From assembly GCA_964554015.1 (NCBI GenBank), contig CAZKMO010000021.1:1-31252 (forward strand): a DNA stretch of 31,252 nucleotides. Reading direction: 5' to 3'. Below the pieces are notes generated by a model that was given only the letters and a program-made list of their open reading frames with translations, was not told the DNA's origin and did not search any database. This document shows, in pieces, positions 7,439 to 15,792 of the stretch. This DNA is from CAYUAG01 sp964554015. Lineage in GTDB: Bacteria > Zhuqueibacterota > QNDG01 > CAYUAG01. A program made the position numbers and the translations under genes. Within the stretch, counting starts at the first letter, position 1. Each line of letters opens with the position of its first letter.

Positions 7439-8935
7439 ATGACTCGTGAAGAAACCATAAATTTTCTGAGAAAAAAGCTGGAAAAGAATCCAAAATCGAT
7501 TCTGTTCGCTCGGCTTGCTGATTTTTATCTGAAGCAAAAGAGAATTAAGGAAGCGTTAGAATTATGTACCCGCGGTATTGAAAATAATCCGGATTATATT
7601 ACCGGTGACTACATTCTGGCCAAGATATATCTTACCATGGGTGATCATGAAAAAGCTGAAACTCAATTTAAAAAAGTAATTTCTCATGACCGTTATTTTC
7701 TCTCTGCCCATAAACATCTGGGCGATATGATGGCCAAGATTGGATGGGAGAACAAAGCAATTAACCACTACAAGGATATTTTACAACTAGATCCTCTGGA
7801 ACAGGAAGCTGCCCAGATGTTGGAAACATTTTCCATCGAAGAAAGTACTGATGAATCGGCTTTTTCTGAGGAAGCTTTCCCTACCAATGAAGACATCCCT
7901 GAACCTGAAGAGCAACCGGAAGAAAAGGGAATGGAATCCTCAGCAATTGACCAGGAATTACGTAAAGTATTTGATGAAGAAAATATTTCAGAGAAAACAT
8001 CAGCTAAGAATATAGAACTGGAAGAAGTTACTACGCAGGATGATACTGCAGAGGAAGAAAGCAAAAGCAGCGAAATAGAGGAATTGGAATTTCAGTTACC
8101 GGATGATGATTCTGAAATCATATCAGCTGAAAAGCCTCCTGAAACAAAAAAACAAAAAGAAGCAAAAGAATCCCCGGAATCCGTTTCAGAGGAAGAAAGT
8201 TCCGATGACTGGATGCTGCCGGATGAACTGGCAGAAGAAACCAGCCGCAAACAAAAAGAACCGGAAGAGGGGCAAGAAACCAAATCCTCTGGTCAAGATA
8301 AGATGGAAGAACCATCTCAGGAAGAAATGTATACCCTATCCGAGGATACTCTTTCTGAAAAGAACATTCCTTCGGAAAAGCAGGAAGATTTTGAATCAAT
8401 CGTTGAGGAACCTGAAACTGAATTTGAAACTGAATCTAATTCCCAAGAGTTAACGGAATCGCCCCTGGAGATCCCGGAATCAGAACCAGAACAATCTGAA
8501 TTTTTACTAGAAGAGGAAGAAGAAGATGAGACTGAATCTCTTCCAGAAGAGCAGGAAAAACTTACTGAAGAAAGCGAAGAATCCCTTGTAACCTCGGATC
8601 AAACATTATCCACTCAAGATATTTCTGACCAGCAGGAACAGGGAAAAAGAGAGGCAAAAGAAGAAGTAGAAAAAAAGGAGGAACCGAAAGAACCTGAAGT
8701 AGAAGAAGTGGAAGAACCGGAGCAACCAACCACAGATTCCCCTGAACAAGAAGAAAAAACCAAAAGAGAAACATCCCCACCAGAAGATACTTTAATCACT
8801 CCTACCCTGGGAGAAATATACACTGCCCAGGGGCAATATAGCAAAGCACTTGATGTGTATAAAAAACTTCTGGAAAAAAACCCTGACAATAAAGAATACG
8901 CAAAAAAAATCAAGGAACTTGAGGAAAAAACCTAA
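7439..8935 (+). CDS. TPR protein with a long, highly acidic low-complexity centre
   Basis: The 498-residue protein starts with about four TPR-like helical pairs (roughly 1-130), seen in 'SILFARLADFYLKQKRIKEA', 'YILAKIYLTMGDHEKAETQF' and 'HLGDMMAKIGWENKAINHY'. Residues about 135-450 are dominated by Glu with Ser, Pro and Gln, almost without aromatics and with repeated EEE/EEP runs, and are surely disordered. A last TPR closes the protein ('LGEIYTAQGQYSKALDVYKK'). There is no signal peptide or membrane helix, so it should be cytosolic. The start has no SD sequence. The glycosyltransferase gene begins 32 bases after the stop, so they may share a transcript. Proteins of this design act as scaffolds, but no specific role is recognisable. 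Confidence 0.85.
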   Translation: MTREETINFLRKKLEKNPKSILFARLADFYLKQKRIKEALELCTRGIENNPDYITGDYILAKIYLTMGDHEKAETQFKKVISHDRYFLSAHKHLGDMMAKIGWENKAINHYKDILQLDPLEQEAAQMLETFSIEESTDESAFSEEAFPTNEDIPEPEEQPEEKGMESSAIDQELRKVFDEENISEKTSAKNIELEEVTTQDDTAEEESKSSEIEELEFQLPDDDSEIISAEKPPETKKQKEAKESPESVSEEESSDDWMLPDELAEETSRKQKEPEEGQETKSSGQDKMEEPSQEEMYTLSEDTLSEKNIPSEKQEDFESIVEEPETEFETESNSQELTESPLEIPESEPEQSEFLLEEEEEDETESLPEEQEKLTEESEESLVTSDQTLSTQDISDQQEQGKREAKEEVEKKEEPKEPEVEEVEEPEQPTTDSPEQEEKTKRETSPPEDTLITPTLGEIYTAQGQYSKALDVYKKLLEKNPDNKEYAKKIKELEEKT

Positions 8936-8967
8936 GGATCTTTCTTAATCCGTTAAAAAACGGTGGA

Positions 8968-9864
8968 ATGAAAAAATATCCATTATCCATTATTATTGTT
9001 ACATTCAATAATGAAGAACATATTACAGAATGTTTATCTTCATTGAAAAAGAATACTTTGACCAGTGAAGTTATTATTATCGATAATAATTCTCACGATC
9101 ATACCCTTCACAAAATAAAAAAAAATCCCCAAATAACTGCACCTCTGCATCTTACCCTTATTAAAAATAAAACCAACCGGGGATTTGCTCAGGCAGTTAA
9201 TCAGGGATTGAAAAAATGTAGGGGTGATTTCATATGTCTGTTGGGACCGGATTGCCGGATAAGGGAAAAAACTATGGAATATTTAGCCGATTTTTTAAAA
9301 AATCATCCTGAAACCGGATTAGTGGCTCCCCGATTAATAAGCACTCAGGGTAGTATCCATTCCTCCTGCCGTTGCCTTCCCACCCTAAGTGATGTAATCC
9401 TGGAATTAACCGGCCTCCCCACTCTGTTTCCGCATAAAATTATTCCGCACTGGAAAAAAGTCAACCTGTCGCCTACTTCAGCAAAGGAAGTTGAACAACC
9501 GGAAGCCTCCTGTATTATGACTCATCGCAGCGCTTTTGAACACATTGGATTAATGGACGAAAAATTCCCCATCTTTTTTAATGATGTTGACTGGTGCCGG
9601 CGATTTCTTGAAAAGGGATATAAAATATTTTATTTACCCCGGGCACAAGCCCTTCATTACAAAGGATCAAGTATTTATAAAAACAGAATTCCTATGATTT
9701 GGAAATCCCATCAGGGTTTCTACAGATATTTTTTAAAATATTCCCAAAACCCCGGACAAAAATTTTTGATACACATTATGGGATTACTATTAATCTATAC
9801 TGCTGCCCTACGAAGTATTCTCTATATAGTCAGTGAACCTTTACTCAAAAAATTCCGTAATTAA
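8968..9864 (+). CDS. Glycosyltransferase family 2 (WbbL-like rhamnosyltransferase type)
   Basis: The 298-residue enzyme begins with the GT-A fold strand 'LSIIIVTFNNEEHITECL'. It continues with 'VIIIDNNSHDHT', 'NRGFAQAVNQGL', a DxD-equivalent 'LLGPDCRI', and the acceptor-side block 'FFNDVDWCRRFLEKGYKIFY' with the catalytic Asp/Asp region, in the order of WbbL-type transferases. A C-terminal hydrophobic segment (about 265-285) probably ties it to the inner membrane. It would add a sugar to a surface polysaccharide or lipid-linked acceptor. GGTGGA sits directly before the ATG, a short SD spacing. The sugar is unknown; rhamnose is only the commonest activity in this subgroup. Confidence 0.88.
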   Translation: MKKYPLSIIIVTFNNEEHITECLSSLKKNTLTSEVIIIDNNSHDHTLHKIKKNPQITAPLHLTLIKNKTNRGFAQAVNQGLKKCRGDFICLLGPDCRIREKTMEYLADFLKNHPETGLVAPRLISTQGSIHSSCRCLPTLSDVILELTGLPTLFPHKIIPHWKKVNLSPTSAKEVEQPEASCIMTHRSAFEHIGLMDEKFPIFFNDVDWCRRFLEKGYKIFYLPRAQALHYKGSSIYKNRIPMIWKSHQGFYRYFLKYSQNPGQKFLIHIMGLLLIYTAALRSILYIVSEPLLKKFRN

Positions 9865-9987
9865 AATAATTACGAATCGTTACAAAATAATCAGCCAGAA
9901 AACATCACAAATCATTCAGATGGAATAAATAATAAAAATATAAGCATGTCCTGAGTAAAATTGAAGGGATAAAAAAGGAGTAGTATT

Positions 9988-11928
9988 ATGAAAAAAAATC
10001 ATTATACTCTTGTTCTCTTAGTATTATTGTCGTTTTGTCCATCGCAGAGTCAAATTATCTTTGAAAAACCCTTAAGTCCCCGAAATGCAAATTATGACAT
10101 CAAGGTGACTCTCGATACCGAAGTAAAACAGATTAAAGGGACCGAAGTTTTACGCTGGCGGAACATATCCAGCCAAGCGGCACATGAACTGCAATTTCAT
10201 CTTTATATGAATGCCTTTAAAAATAATAAATCAACTTTTATTATAGAAAGCGGGGGCAGTGCTTCCAGGCTTCGAAAGAAAAAAGGCTGGGGATGGGTGG
10301 ATATAAATTCTTTTGAGATTAACAACCAAGACTTAAAGGATAGAATAACATTTATCCAGCCCGACGATAGTAATGCCTTCGATCAAACTGTAATTAAAGT
10401 AGATTTGAACAGACCAGTATGGCCGGGACGAGAAGTTGAAATTACCATAAACTTTACCACCCAGCTACCCCTACTCTACCGACGTAATGGCTATTATAAA
10501 GACTTCTTTTTTGCTGCCCAGTGGTTCCCCAAAATCGGTGTGTATACTGAAAGAGGATGGAATTGTCATCAATATCACGCCCATTCAGAATTCTTCGCGG
10601 ATTATGGAGTGTATAATGTGGAAATTACTCTTCCCAAACAATATATAATAGGAGCTACTGGCATCCTTCACAATCAACAGGTAAAAGACGACAGGAAAAT
10701 TGTCTCCTTTCATGCAGAGGATGTCCATGATTTTGCCTGGACAGCCTGGCCGGAATACCTGGTGGCAAAAGAAACCTATCGAGACATTGAGATTGCTGTT
10801 TTTTATGAAAAAGATCATAAAAAAGCTGTACCCCGGACCCTAACCGCGATTAAGAATGCCCTTGATTTCATGACTAATTGGGTGGGAGAATACCCCTACC
10901 CCCGGATTACTATTGTGCACCCCCCTACCAAATGTATGTATGTCGGAGGAATGGAATATCCCACCTTTATTACTGGAGGAGCTTTCTGGGGCCTCCCCTC
11001 TGTGATAAAATTACTCGAAATGGTAACCATCCATGAATTTACCCATAACTACTGGTATGGCATGATCGGCAATAATGAATTTGAAGAGGCCTGGCTTGAT
11101 GAAGGAATAAATACCTATACTGAAATTAAAATAATGAATACCTATTACGGCAAAGAAACCTCCCTTATCAATTTTGCCGGAATAAAAATCGGGGAAATCC
11201 CTTTCAACCGCTCCAGTTACATCAGCATACCTGACCTGGATAAAACCCTGAAAAATTCCTGGGAATTTATTGGAGGTGGTTATGCCACCTTCTCCTATGC
11301 CAAACCAGCTCTCATGCTGCTTACCCTGGAAAATATAGTTGGTGAAGATACTATGAATAAAATTATGAAAACATACTTTGAGCGCTGGAAATTCAAACAT
11401 CCCCAAACTGATGATTTTATTGCTCTGGTTAATGATATCACCCAACAGGACTATACCTGGTTTTTTCAACAGCTTCTCAGGGGTTCCGATGAACTGGACT
11501 ACCGGGTTGCTTCCATTTCTTCCCGAAGGGAAAAAATCAAAACAGGTATTTTTGATAGTGTTGGAGAAAAAAAATTATTCCCGGAGAAAAAAACAGATGA
11601 AGATACTTTGAATCTATATCACACAGTGGTAAAGGTAAACCGCAGTGGTGAAGTTATAATGCCGGTTGAAATTCTTTTGGTATTTTCAAATGGTGATTCA
11701 CTGAGGGAAAAATGGGATGGAAGTGAACGTTGGGTAGAATATGAGTTTTATAAACCTTCAAAATTGACCTGTGCAGTTGTGGATCCTGATCAAAAAATAC
11801 TTATTGACAGCAATTTTGCCAATAATAGTAAAACCTTGAAAGAAAACAATAAATTAGGGATGGGAATCTCTGCAAAACTTCTCTGGTGGTTTGAAACAAT
11901 ACTGGAATTTTTTACTATTTTCAGTTGA
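9988..11928 (+). CDS. M1-family zinc metallopeptidase (aminopeptidase N-like), exported
   Basis: The 646-residue protein has a signal peptide (about 1-22). An N-terminal beta domain then leads to the M1 exopeptidase motif variant 'VGGMEYP' (319-325, in place of GAMEN) and the zinc site HEFTH (349-353) with E372 in 'EAWLDEG', exactly 18 residues after the last histidine. A thermolysin-like domain and an alpha-helical or beta C-terminal region follow. It is shorter than E. coli PepN and like the secreted M1 proteins of FCB bacteria. It should trim peptides in the periplasm or outside the cell. A clear GGAG SD sequence lies 7 bases before the ATG. A polytopic membrane gene follows 21 bases after the stop and is probably co-transcribed. 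Confidence 0.93.
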   Translation: MKKNHYTLVLLVLLSFCPSQSQIIFEKPLSPRNANYDIKVTLDTEVKQIKGTEVLRWRNISSQAAHELQFHLYMNAFKNNKSTFIIESGGSASRLRKKKGWGWVDINSFEINNQDLKDRITFIQPDDSNAFDQTVIKVDLNRPVWPGREVEITINFTTQLPLLYRRNGYYKDFFFAAQWFPKIGVYTERGWNCHQYHAHSEFFADYGVYNVEITLPKQYIIGATGILHNQQVKDDRKIVSFHAEDVHDFAWTAWPEYLVAKETYRDIEIAVFYEKDHKKAVPRTLTAIKNALDFMTNWVGEYPYPRITIVHPPTKCMYVGGMEYPTFITGGAFWGLPSVIKLLEMVTIHEFTHNYWYGMIGNNEFEEAWLDEGINTYTEIKIMNTYYGKETSLINFAGIKIGEIPFNRSSYISIPDLDKTLKNSWEFIGGGYATFSYAKPALMLLTLENIVGEDTMNKIMKTYFERWKFKHPQTDDFIALVNDITQQDYTWFFQQLLRGSDELDYRVASISSRREKIKTGIFDSVGEKKLFPEKKTDEDTLNLYHTVVKVNRSGEVIMPVEILLVFSNGDSLREKWDGSERWVEYEFYKPSKLTCAVVDPDQKILIDSNFANNSKTLKENNKLGMGISAKLLWWFETILEFFTIFS

Positions 11929-11949
11929 TAAACAGGAGGATATTTTAAA

Positions 11950-12861
11950 ATGAGTGCATGGAAAATATTCATTAAAAGTATCAAAATTCTATTTCATAAT
12001 AAAAGATTATGGCTATTTCTTTTTCTGGTGGAGTTTATTCTTGCCCTGGTTCTAATTAATCCTGTAAAGTATCAATTCAATCACATGTTCTCACACAGTC
12101 TGGCTGCAAATGAAATTCTGCAGGGACGGGGTACCAATAGCATCATTGAATTTTTGGTGCATAAAGCAGAGACTATTACTCTGCAGAAGCAGATTTTATT
12201 GATTGCCGGATTTTTTTATTTAGGATTGACCATATTTTTTAATGCAGGTATTATCAGTTGCCTTCTGGGGAAAAAGGATTTTGAAGGTACATTTTTCTTT
12301 CACTCTGCTGTTCGTTTTGTAGGTCCATTATTTAGACTCTTTCTCTGGTCATTGCCTTTCTATCTCCTAGCCCTAATCCTGCATTCACTGCTGGGAAAAA
12401 TTTTCACTCTCATATCCGGAAATTCAGAACCTCTTATTATCACCCTATTCTTTTTGAATTTAATTATCTTGGCGGTTCTGTTTCTTTTTATTAAAATGGT
12501 TTTTGATTATACCAAAGTTGCCCTTATATCGGAAAATAAAAAAAAAGTTATTCCAGCCAACCTTTCCACTTGGAAATTTGTGGCCCAAAATCTGTCCAAG
12601 GCTCTCAGACTTTTCTATCTTATTGTCTTCCTGGGAATTATTTTATATGCATTTTATCTGCTTCTCTGTTCACCTTTGAATATACATTCCTGGATAACAA
12701 TCCTGTTGCTCCTGGCCTGTCAACAGCTTTTTGTCTTCTCCCGCAAAGGTATAAAAATTATCTATGTTGCATCTTTAATTTATCTTTTTCAAAATATTGA
12801 GGAACCTTTATTAAAGGCCTGGTATAAAGATGATTCCTATGTGGATAAAATGATGACCTGA
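11950..12861 (+). CDS. Polytopic membrane protein of unknown function
   Basis: The 303-residue protein has about six or seven predicted transmembrane helices, for example near 20-37, 82-104, 125-147, 165-185, 218-240 and 247-263. Soluble stretches are short and the C-terminal tail, ending YVDKMMT, is charged. The overall pattern, with an N-terminal 'SIKILFHNKRLWLFLFLVE', resembles DUF4013/YIP-like bacterial membrane proteins, but no family motif is certain. An AGGAGG SD sequence lies 8 bases before the ATG. It directly follows the M1 peptidase gene and is convergent with the epimerase-like gene that ends 60 bases downstream. No function is proposed. Confidence 0.8.
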   Translation: MSAWKIFIKSIKILFHNKRLWLFLFLVEFILALVLINPVKYQFNHMFSHSLAANEILQGRGTNSIIEFLVHKAETITLQKQILLIAGFFYLGLTIFFNAGIISCLLGKKDFEGTFFFHSAVRFVGPLFRLFLWSLPFYLLALILHSLLGKIFTLISGNSEPLIITLFFLNLIILAVLFLFIKMVFDYTKVALISENKKKVIPANLSTWKFVAQNLSKALRLFYLIVFLGIILYAFYLLLCSPLNIHSWITILLLLACQQLFVFSRKGIKIIYVASLIYLFQNIEEPLLKAWYKDDSYVDKMMT

Positions 12862-12921
12862 TCTGATTATCAAAAAAATTGCTTCAGTACCTGCAGGTTA
12901 ATTATTTCTTTTACTCTTTTA

Positions 12922-13911
12922 TTAGGAGGGAAAGGCTGCCTCATAGGAAGCTATTATTTTATCCATTTTTTTATTTATCTTTTCATCCCCAACTTGGCGG
13001 GAGGGATCAGCATCGTACCAACTGATTATCTCCTCAGCTCCCCTGACAAAAGGGATGATGGCGCTATACTCCGGTACCAGTCGCTTTATCTTGGTATTGT
13101 CGAAAATCATGCTATGCGTTTTATCTCCCAGCAGACTGGCACCCCATTCGGGATCAAAAGAAGCAATGAAATCGGAAGGGATATGCACAATCTGGGGTTC
13201 AGCGCCTGCAGCCTCCGCTATAATGGTAAAAATCTGATTCCAGGTTAATAGTTCATCCGAAGTGATATGGAATGTATCTCCAACAGCATGATTATTACCT
13301 ACCAGTCCCAGAAATCCCTTAGCAAAATCACGATGATGGGTTAAAACCCATAACGAGGTCCCATCCCCATGTACTATTACTTTCCTGCCCTGGCGCATGC
13401 GATCCACCACTGTGTATTGGTTGTGCATGGGAAGCAGGGTACAATCATAGGTATGGGATGGCCGAACTATGGTCACCGGAAATTGTTCCTCACGATAAGC
13501 CTGCCTTAACCGCTGTTCGCAGGCGATTTTATCCCGTGAATATTGCCAATAAGGATTACAGAGGGGAGTGGATTCGGTAACAGGAAGATTCTGAGGAGGA
13601 GTTTGATAGGCTGAGGCAGAGCTGATAAAAATATACTGCTCTGTCCGATCCCGGAAAAGTTCCAAATCGGTTTCAATGTGTTGGGGAGTGAAAGCAATCC
13701 AATTTACCACCACATCGAATTTCAAGTCCCTGAGTGCTGTTCTGACCGAAGTCTTATCTCGAATATCAGCTTTCAATACAGTAGCTTCATCGGGAACAGG
13801 CCTGGCCGTTTTACCGCGATTCAAAAGATATAAATCCATACCTCCATCCACTGCCAATCGGGTACAGGCTGAACTGATGATACCAGTACCTCCTATAAAT
13901 AAAACTTTCAT
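12922..13911 (-). CDS. NAD-dependent epimerase/dehydratase-like protein (extended SDR family)
   Basis: The 329-residue protein opens with the Rossmann nucleotide loop 'FIGGTGIISSA' (5-15). It carries the SDR catalytic triad as Ser98-100 in 'FISSASAY' with Tyr124 and Lys128 in 'YSRDK', followed by 'IVRPSHTYD', 'VHGDGTSLW' and 'FHITSDELLTWNQI'. The closest architecture is the atypical SDRs related to plant CSP41 and nucleoside-diphosphate-sugar epimerases. The substrate is unknown and may not be a nucleotide sugar. A GGAG SD sequence lies 9 bases before the ATG. Sample lines of the gene are about 45-47% GC against about 33-38% around it, and it uses more GCC, CGC and CGG codons, hinting at separate acquisition. 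It is transcribed alone, with about 250 non-coding bases upstream. Confidence 0.88.
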   Translation of the reverse strand: MKVLFIGGTGIISSACTRLAVDGGMDLYLLNRGKTARPVPDEATVLKADIRDKTSVRTALRDLKFDVVVNWIAFTPQHIETDLELFRDRTEQYIFISSASAYQTPPQNLPVTESTPLCNPYWQYSRDKIACEQRLRQAYREEQFPVTIVRPSHTYDCTLLPMHNQYTVVDRMRQGRKVIVHGDGTSLWVLTHHRDFAKGFLGLVGNNHAVGDTFHITSDELLTWNQIFTIIAEAAGAEPQIVHIPSDFIASFDPEWGASLLGDKTHSMIFDNTKIKRLVPEYSAIIPFVRGAEEIISWYDADPSRQVGDEKINKKMDKIIASYEAAFPS

Positions 13912-14010
13912 AAAGGTTGTCTCCCTGTTTTTTTAATGATTATAGTAAATAAAATCACCATCTATGTATAATTAGCGAATTATTTTATCTCACTCACATA
14001 AAAATAACTT

Positions 14011-14105
14011 TTTTACCACTGATTTGCACTAATTATCCCAGATTAAAAAATCAATATCAAATTAAAATTCATTGTCTCTGAAAATTATCTGTGTAAATCC
14101 GGGTG
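14011..14105. repeat. Decayed imperfect palindrome between the epimerase and crtO genes
   Basis: The left arm around 14016-14042 and the reverse complement of the right arm around 14080-14105 share the degenerate core GATTTRCACnnATnAT, with about 35 AT-rich bases between. The element lies in the otherwise featureless 258-base gap 13912-14169, next to the 3' end of the carotenoid block. It resembles the family of 'ACTGATTTACACAGATTA'-type intergenic palindromes that I recall from several environmental genomes; that resemblance is from memory, not from a search. No coding potential was seen. Confidence 0.5.
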
Positions 14106-14169
14106 TATGCCTGGCTCTCCTCCTGTACTCCATAGGTAAATAGCATCTTTAACAACGGACAAATAAAAA

Positions 14170-14655
14170 TTAAGCAGTAGACATTTTATTTAAAATTCTC
14201 TTGAATCGTATTCTGTTATACCTCTGAGCCAAAATACAGGGAATATTGACCATCAGGGCATACAAAATCATTATAATACCTGCCCACCAGTAGTTCCAGA
14301 GAAAAAATAAGGGTGAAAATAAAATAACAATCCAGTGAGCTGATTCTGCTCTGCACACTTCAAGTATGAATTGATGCAAATATTCTTTATTAACAGAAGT
14401 TAATCTTTTTTTACGGAATCCTTTCCTGAACAGAGCCGCGCCATCTGGGAGCATATCTTTCCATTTTTTTATTTTTAAAATCTTTTCGTATAGCTTACCC
14501 TGATCTTCCCATTTTCTTTCCCGGTATATCCAGGCATCAATATTAATATATTGTTTAGGAACCAGGGTAATCAAATAAGAAACCGACATATGAACAATAA
14601 ACCATACTATAACATCAATAATAATAATCCAGTGTACGGGTAATTCAATCAGCAT
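14170..14655 (-). CDS. crtO: Glycosyl-4,4'-diaponeurosporenoate acyltransferase (CrtO)
   Basis: In Staphylococcus this enzyme ends staphyloxanthin synthesis by esterifying the C6 hydroxyl of the carotenoid-bound glucose with a fatty acid at the membrane. The 161-residue protein is the normal size (about 165). It keeps the family pattern 'KKWKDMLPDGAALF', 'ILEVCRAESAHWIVIL', 'FLWNYWW', 'YALMVNIPCI' and 'QRYNRIRFKRIL', flanked by hydrophobic N- and C-terminal helices. The ATG at 14655 is chosen over a TTG at 14661 because an AAGGA SD sequence stands six bases before it. It begins 10 bases after the crtQ stop and is the last gene of the carotenoid run. No other family fits this motif set. Confidence 0.87.
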   Translation of the reverse strand: MLIELPVHWIIIIDVIVWFIVHMSVSYLITLVPKQYINIDAWIYRERKWEDQGKLYEKILKIKKWKDMLPDGAALFRKGFRKKRLTSVNKEYLHQFILEVCRAESAHWIVILFSPLFFLWNYWWAGIIMILYALMVNIPCILAQRYNRIRFKRILNKMSTA

Positions 14656-14665
14656 ATCCAATCCT

Positions 14666-15790
14666 TTATGTTTTTACTGATCTTGACTTCCATTGTATGT
14701 TTTTTCCTCGGAGTTGAAAAATCAAGGAACGGAAAAAAACAATACAATAAAACAACAAGTAAAAAGGGAAAAGCAAAGCGGTTATAATTTTGAAATTGCC
14801 GATTCTTCTCAGCATCCAATATATTTGCAGAAAGAATCCGAGATATAATAGCATCCAAAAGAAAATTTCTCTGCTTTCGATAATACTGTTGAATAAAGAA
14901 ATTGATACTATAAATCCTCCTGAAATCCAGAAAATAATCAAAAGCAGAGCTGATAATGAAGTTTGGTTGAAACCTGAGGCAAAGGCTTTACTCCAGCCAT
15001 TAATAAGTTCATTAAATCCTTTAGGATACATACGATAGGAAAGGGTACCTCTCCCCCCGAAACACTTAAGAGGGATATTGTTTTCCCTGAATTTTACTGC
15101 CATAAAAACATTCTCCAAAATACGATTTTTAACTGCATCATGTCCATTGATTCTATGGTATTCATCCCGATGAACAACCAGACAGGGGCCAAACAGACCA
15201 GTGGTTTTTATACGTTTAATAGGAGTAAAGGCGTTCATGGAACCGAGCATTACTATATTAAACAACGCAGAAAACTCTTCATATAATTTTTTTACTCTGT
15301 GATAAGGAGCAATAGACAACACCACTCTACCGTCGGCTTTAAGGTTACTAACCTCCTTCACATAGGTATCAATAATCTTCTGCAGACCCTTTTCCTCCAG
15401 GGTGGTATCAGCATCCAGAAATATAAATACATCACCCTCAGCCTTCCGGGCTCCCTGATAGCAGGCCCAGGGCTTTCCTAGCCATCCTACCGGCAAAGGC
15501 TGGGATTCTATTACAGTGGCTCCCATTTCCCTGCTTATTTTATCCGTGCGATCAGTAGATCCGTCATTTACCACGATAATCTGCATTGCCTTAAACTGCT
15601 GCTTCTGGAGAGAATCAAGTAAATATCCAATATTATGTTCTTCGTTCCTGGCTGGAATTATCAGGGAAACACTGGGATATCTTTTTTTTATTGAATGTAA
15701 TCCACATACAGGAATTCGGAATAAAAAGAAAAAACCGCATAGCCAGCCTAGTATAGTAACTAAAAATAAAATTAATGCATTAATGTCCAT
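14666..15790 (-). CDS. crtQ: 4,4'-Diaponeurosporenoate glycosyltransferase (CrtQ)
   Basis: This is a membrane-bound family-2 glycosyltransferase of 374 residues, the same size as staphylococcal CrtQ (375). It has an N-terminal helix (4-24), the GT-A strand 'SVSLIIPARNEEHNIGYL', 'VVNDGSTDRT', the DxD 'FLDADTT', 'PVGWLGKPWACYQGA', a 'RGTLSYRMYPKG' acceptor-side segment and three C-terminal helices. In staphyloxanthin synthesis it esterifies glucose to the carotenoid carboxylate. Its ATG lies two bases after the crtP stop, so translation is probably coupled. Similar enzymes glycosylate other hydroxy or carboxy carotenoids, but the crtP and crtO neighbours make the C30 carboxylate ester the best reading. 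Confidence 0.87.
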   Translation of the reverse strand: MDINALILFLVTILGWLCGFFFLFRIPVCGLHSIKKRYPSVSLIIPARNEEHNIGYLLDSLQKQQFKAMQIIVVNDGSTDRTDKISREMGATVIESQPLPVGWLGKPWACYQGARKAEGDVFIFLDADTTLEEKGLQKIIDTYVKEVSNLKADGRVVLSIAPYHRVKKLYEEFSALFNIVMLGSMNAFTPIKRIKTTGLFGPCLVVHRDEYHRINGHDAVKNRILENVFMAVKFRENNIPLKCFGGRGTLSYRMYPKGFNELINGWSKAFASGFNQTSLSALLLIIFWISGGFIVSISLFNSIIESREIFFWMLLYLGFFLQIYWMLRRIGNFKIITALLFPFYLLFYCIVFFRSLIFQLRGKNIQWKSRSVKT

Positions 15791-15792
15791 TA

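Noticed and set aside
8092..8913. Several long open frames on both strands inside the acidic TPR gene (serine-rich on minus, lysine-rich on plus)
   Set aside because: They are by-products of GAA/GAG-rich coding, with biased composition, no SD sequences and no domains.
9852..9877. Hairpin at the end of the glycosyltransferase gene as a terminator
   Set aside because: The AT-rich stem has a bulge, overlaps the stop codon and lacks a following T-run; support is too weak.
12886..12900. ACCTGCAGGT palindrome between convergent genes
   Set aside because: A 10-base palindrome of this type is expected by chance and has no T-run or partner site.
14649..14858. Minus-strand frame of 69 codons overlapping the end of crtQ
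   Set aside because: It lies in another frame across a well-supported gene and shows no motif or ribosome site.
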